This document shows, in pieces, positions 62,601 through 64,000 of a stretch of 64,000 bases of DNA. Numbering within the stretch: position 1 is the stretch's first letter; every line of letters starts with the position of its first letter. The stretch covers positions 6,968,244 to 7,032,243 of the forward strand of contig CM046869.1 in NCBI GenBank assembly GCA_025617745.1, written 5' to 3'. Below the pieces are notes generated by a model. The model did no database searches, was not told the origin of the DNA, and saw nothing but the letters and a program-made list of their open reading frames with translations. This DNA comes from Heliocidaris erythrogramma (lineage: Eukaryota > Echinodermata > Echinoidea > Camarodonta > Echinometridae). The position numbers were made by a program, and so were the translations under genes.

Positions 62601-63938
62601 ATGCCACCTTTTCTATTGCTTTACACAGTTGAACATTTGGGTGCATTGTTTGTCTATAATAATTCTATCACCTTACAATAGTGGGTACACCGCTGCTTGT
62701 GTACATTATTTTAATGTAAGCAGATTTAGTAGAAACTGTGACATGTATGCAGGTACGATTTAATTTTCTTTAAAAATGAATACAGCTATTTGAAAAGTTG
62801 CATTTACATATTTATCTTCTTGTAAAGTGTGTACTTACTTTCATTAGGTTCTGTATATAAGTTTTATATGAACTCCAAATTATTATTTTTTTAATTCAGT
62901 AGTTACATTCACAGGAGTAGCACGTGAAAATAACAGTGTCACGTAGTTACATACACACATGGCTGAACAGAGGGACCGTGGCCACCCTCGTGCCCCCTGG
63001 CTAAGCCAGTGGTTACGCTGCAATGTAAAATGTGTTCAATAAAACCTTCCATGTTCAAAACAGGTGCAATGCCCATGTGCTGAGCGAGAAGGAGAAGAAG
63101 AGGAAAGAGGAGGAGAAGAAGAAGGAGGAGAAGAAGACAGAAGACGAGGAAGAAGGGGCCAAGGGAGTTGGAGATGAGGAAAATGGAGAGAAGGAAGAGA
63201 AGGATGCCGAGCAAGCAGAGGATGCCTTCGACGGAGGGGAGGACAAGGAGAATGAAGAAGTGATTACTCCCACTCTGCCAAGTCCAGAAGAGGTGAGAAT
63301 CTTGAGGCCTCCCCAATAAAGATAATGATCAAGGGAATTCTATAGGTGTTGTGGAACCAGTTTGGTGCTTATGAAAATATGTCATCTGCTGAGAGCCACA
63401 TGGGAATTAACTCATTTTACTTCGCCTCAGAGTTTATGACCTTCTGGTTCACACATGACAAAATACACCTCTTTTCGACACATTGTAAGCTTTATTCTTA
63501 CTCATTTCACTCACATTTCGAAAGAACTATGCCCGCCGACTTTTGTAAACAAAAAGAAACGTTCACAGATAAATTGGAAAAAAAATTGTTGAAGATAAAA
63601 ATGAAATAGAGATGTGATACAAGTGTTGCATACTTACTTTGTATTATACATGTAATTTGAGACAACATTGAATTACATGTTTTATAATTTGAGACAATTT
63701 GAATGACAAATAAACCTCTCAAGATAGTAATAGTAATAGTAATAGTGAAATATGAAGTGATATGGTTTCAGATGACCCTCTGTAAGATTTTTAAAAATTG
63801 CTGTATTACTCTTCTTTCTAGATGGACTTCAACACCATGATACTGTCGGCTCAGTTCTGGCCTAATCTCAAGGAAGAAAAGCTTGAAGTGCCACAGGAAA
63901 TCAAACAGTGGATGGAAACCTACACCAAGTCCTATGAG
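53573..63938 (+). CDS. ANAPC2: ANAPC2, anaphase-promoting complex subunit 2 (exons 1-10, partial)
   Basis: Cullin-family scaffold of the APC/C ubiquitin ligase, binding the RING subunit APC11. The ten exons join without a break in phase to 656 codons. The human protein has 822, so the winged-helix C-terminus lies beyond the window. Matching blocks: FAWDVVTKCL near the N-terminus; LEILITEWFMETFQQDLQ; GVNTTDILTQYISSIRALRV; CEPIRKYLRTREDTVR; TSDIISTLVNIYGSRELFVN; RNLELLKLRFGESQLHQCEV (cullin homology). Two unusual features: an Asp-run segment at about 170-210, where human has a Cys-rich loop, and a Lys/Glu-rich insert of about 65 residues at about 548-613. Confidence 0.95.
53695..53843. mobile_element. 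Hairpin element with a TTAGGG loop
   Basis: Arms tgatcaggcaatcctaggtt...attttaggttgctaac and gttagcaacctaaaat...tttgatca pair over about 50 bp, imperfectly at the outer end. The loop contains 29 bp of perfect TTAGGG repeats (53746-53774). It lies 47 bp after ANAPC2 exon 1. Confidence 0.85.
53746..53774 (+). repeat. Interstitial TTAGGG array
   Basis: Nearly five perfect copies of the vertebrate-type telomere repeat. Confidence 0.97.
54214..55323. repeat. 1.1-kb near-perfect palindrome in ANAPC2 intron 1
   Basis: Arms of about 530 bp, from tagccaggatttagcttcgt to cacgaagctaatcctggcta, centre near 54768. Only scattered differences seen by eye. AT-rich centre (attatttataaataatgg and inverses), GC-richer shoulders. 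Each arm carries an outward-reading ATG followed after 18 nt by a gtgagt donor (right arm 55027-55044 on +, left arm 54512-54495 on -), preceded by an aaaatggcggc YY1-like block. Confidence 0.92.
55553..55724. mobile_element. Family-B foldback MITE, copy 3
   Basis: ggggtgttgcaagaaagttg to caactttcttgcaacacccc with the interior in opposite orientation to copies 1 and 2. Confidence 0.88.
56515..56649 (+). pseudogene. Histone H1-like 5' fragment, frameshifted
   Basis: ATG at 56515 begins MAEKDSTK. After a one-base shift the other frame reads TKKIPKKKPATHPPASEM, resembling the N-terminal tail and start of the globular domain of invertebrate histone H1 (PATHPPxxEMI). The frame dies at 56649. No globular domain follows. 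Identification rests on this short basic motif only. Confidence 0.4.
56977..57560 (+). CDS. ANAPC2: ANAPC2 exon 2
   Basis: Phase 0 to 2, donor gtaaga. Encodes residues 26-220: LEILITEWFMETFQQDLQSR, IAPNFWSTF, then a helical cullin-repeat region. It ends in an acidic low-complexity stretch with ten Asp (GAT repeats, 57460-57489), where human ANAPC2 has a Cys-rich loop. The acceptor is a NAGNAG (acagcag), so the first Gln may be optional. Confidence 0.93.
57604..58034. mobile_element. 431-bp element with 20-bp perfect terminal repeats
   Basis: aatttgagggatcgacaata at left is exactly inverted at the right end (58014-58034). Non-coding interior. Confidence 0.85.
58491..58623 (+). CDS. ANAPC2: ANAPC2 exon 3
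   Basis: Phase 2 to 0. YSLGLLERVCGEPVTSIIHQ then KIKHHVDQQCAGEFETSF, aligning with LSLLERVSAEAV...MEDRCRGEYERSF of human. Confidence 0.95.
58787..58927. mobile_element. Foldback MITE with gggccctcttgc ends
   Basis: gggccctcttgcttaaaaag pairs with tttttacgcaagagggccc; inner pair gttgcgtttaat. Shares the gggccct terminus with the element at 44933. Confidence 0.85.
58974..59111. mobile_element. Family-A foldback MITE, copy 6
   Basis: ggggagcgtttcatcaagca to tgcttgatgaaacgctcccc with core ccaatcagatgcaaggattt. Confidence 0.9.
59236..59391 (+). CDS. ANAPC2: ANAPC2 exon 4
   Basis: Phase 0 to 0, 52 codons. WLDNKVMGWLHLVFFGKNAE through QQWKERLQYYLYQTLAELRI. Confidence 0.95.
59686..59815. mobile_element. 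Small element with ctgtggttatg ends
   Basis: tgtctgtggttatggggca is inverted as ggtcataaccacag; an inner pair is ccccatagccgggc/cctataaccggg. Confidence 0.6.
59824..60285 (+). repeat. About 230-bp tandem duplication spanning the exon 5 acceptor
   Basis: Two copies (59824 to about 60053 and about 60054 to 60285) start tacctccacc/tacctctacc, share ttgttggtcttgatgaccct (59841 and 60071) and end with ttcaaggagctgttcaa. The proximal copy holds a decoy acceptor (AG at 60037-60038) and the first about 12 exon bases, then a TAA stop in frame. Confidence 0.9.
60274..60415 (+). CDS. ANAPC2: ANAPC2 exon 5
   Basis: Phase 0 to 1. ELFNIIVEFPESMSALNDLK then SCLEKTDLRTKLVQSLRSAF; acceptor ttcaag. Confidence 0.95.
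60780..60897 (+). CDS. ANAPC2: ANAPC2 exon 6
   Basis: Phase 1 to 2. VNTTDILTQYISSIRALRVL then CEPIRKYLR, near-identical to human. Confidence 0.97.
61257..61282. repeat. TG microsatellite
   Basis: (tg)n run of about 22 bp. Confidence 0.9.
61310..61460 (-). mobile_element. SINE-like element with 7SL-like head
   Basis: On the minus strand it starts ctgggcgttgtggcgtgcgc, ctgtaatccagctac, very like the 5' Alu domain of 7SL RNA. Then box B ggttcgagact (61377-61387 on the opposite strand) and a tail cgtctttcggatggtgacgt that looks like a shared SINE domain. No A-rich end was seen. Confidence 0.5.
61581..61756 (+). CDS. ANAPC2: ANAPC2 exon 7
   Basis: Phase 2 to 1. TREDTVRCIVSSLTDDSSNE then FDWQPDPIDADP, aligned with DWVPDPVDADP in human. 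Confidence 0.96.
61757..62277 (+). other. ANAPC2: ANAPC2 intron 7, no recognised element
   Basis: 521 bp of AT-rich sequence; nothing seen. Confidence 0.8.
62278..62515 (+). CDS. ANAPC2: ANAPC2 exon 8 (cullin homology)
   Basis: Phase 1 to 2. TSDIISTLVNIYGSRELFVN, EYRNLLADRIL and RNLELLKLRFGESQLHQCEV: the cullin-homology block. Noticeably GC-rich. Confidence 0.97.
63064..63292 (+). CDS. ANAPC2: ANAPC2 exon 9 (Lys/Glu-rich insert)
   Basis: Phase 2 to 0. CNAHVLSEKEKKRKEEEKKK continues as a charged run to TLPSPEE. Human has a short non-repetitive linker here (NANIREEDEKRP type), so this is a large low-complexity expansion inside the cullin-homology region. Frame and both splice sites are intact. 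Confidence 0.9.
63373..63470. mobile_element. Diverged family-C hairpin
   Basis: ctgctgagagccacatggga...gaccttctggttcaca resembles the family-C pair (tgagagccagaagggcgtta), heavily mutated. A one-sided relic also lies at 41415-41440 (gagagccagaagggcattaa). Confidence 0.4.
63822..63938 (+). CDS. ANAPC2: ANAPC2 exon 10
   Basis: Phase 0 to 0, 39 codons. MDFNTMILSAQFWPNLKEEK then LEVPQEIKQWMETYTKSYE, aligning with AVILSSEFWPPFKDEKLEVP of human; donor gtaaga. The gene continues past the window. Confidence 0.96.
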
Positions 63939-64000
63939 GTAAGAAGATACATCTATTAATTTCTGTTTTGTAGCATTGATCTTCATAGACAGCATGTGAA

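Noticed and set aside
1-64000. CRISPR arrays, operons, prophage or bacterial gene clusters
   Set aside because: The window has GT-AG introns, eukaryotic genes and MITEs throughout; the regular repeats are minisatellites or transposon amplifications without spacer structure.

Overview
Eukaryotic, AT-rich, intron-rich DNA from a marine invertebrate, most likely a deuterostome and plausibly an echinoderm such as a sea urchin. This placement is inferred from vertebrate-type TTAGGG repeats, the intron architecture, closeness of the proteins to their vertebrate orthologues, and a dense load of small foldback transposons. No species can be named from the sequence alone.

Three real protein-coding genes explain the coding content. 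(1) On +, four 3' exons (3884-18021) encode the C-terminal EGF repeats, transmembrane helix and cytoplasmic tail of a Crumbs polarity protein, ending in the PDZ ligand ERLI. (2) On -, a complete 27-coding-exon gene (53355 down to 29651) encodes a 1180-residue P5A ATPase, ATP13A1, the ER transmembrane-helix dislocase. All P-type ATPase motifs are present and every exon phase closes. (3) On +, ten exons (53573-63938, running out of the window) encode the first 656 residues of ANAPC2, the cullin subunit of the anaphase-promoting complex.

Layout: 1-18 kb is Crumbs with an 11.1 kb intron full of mobile-element debris. 18-29.6 kb is convergent intergenic or 3'UTR sequence with hairpin elements. 29.6-53.4 kb is ATP13A1. 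53356-53572 is a 217-bp head-to-head promoter. 53.6-64 kb is ANAPC2. The genes have no shared pathway; the ATP13A1/ANAPC2 pair shares only a promoter.

The accessory interest is structural. Both first introns flanking the shared promoter carry very long palindromes (about 0.86 and 1.1 kb), and the ANAPC2 one contains outward-facing ATG-plus-splice-donor mini-exons. Four tandem duplications have copied the edge of a coding exon with its splice site (two in Crumbs, one each in ATP13A1 and ANAPC2). There are several families of small inverted-repeat elements (families A, B and C below), two TTAA-flanked 300-bp elements, a hAT element with a target duplication, a foldback Tc1 element, tRNA-like and 7SL-like Pol III relics, and repeats that carry perfect nuclear-receptor DR1 sites.
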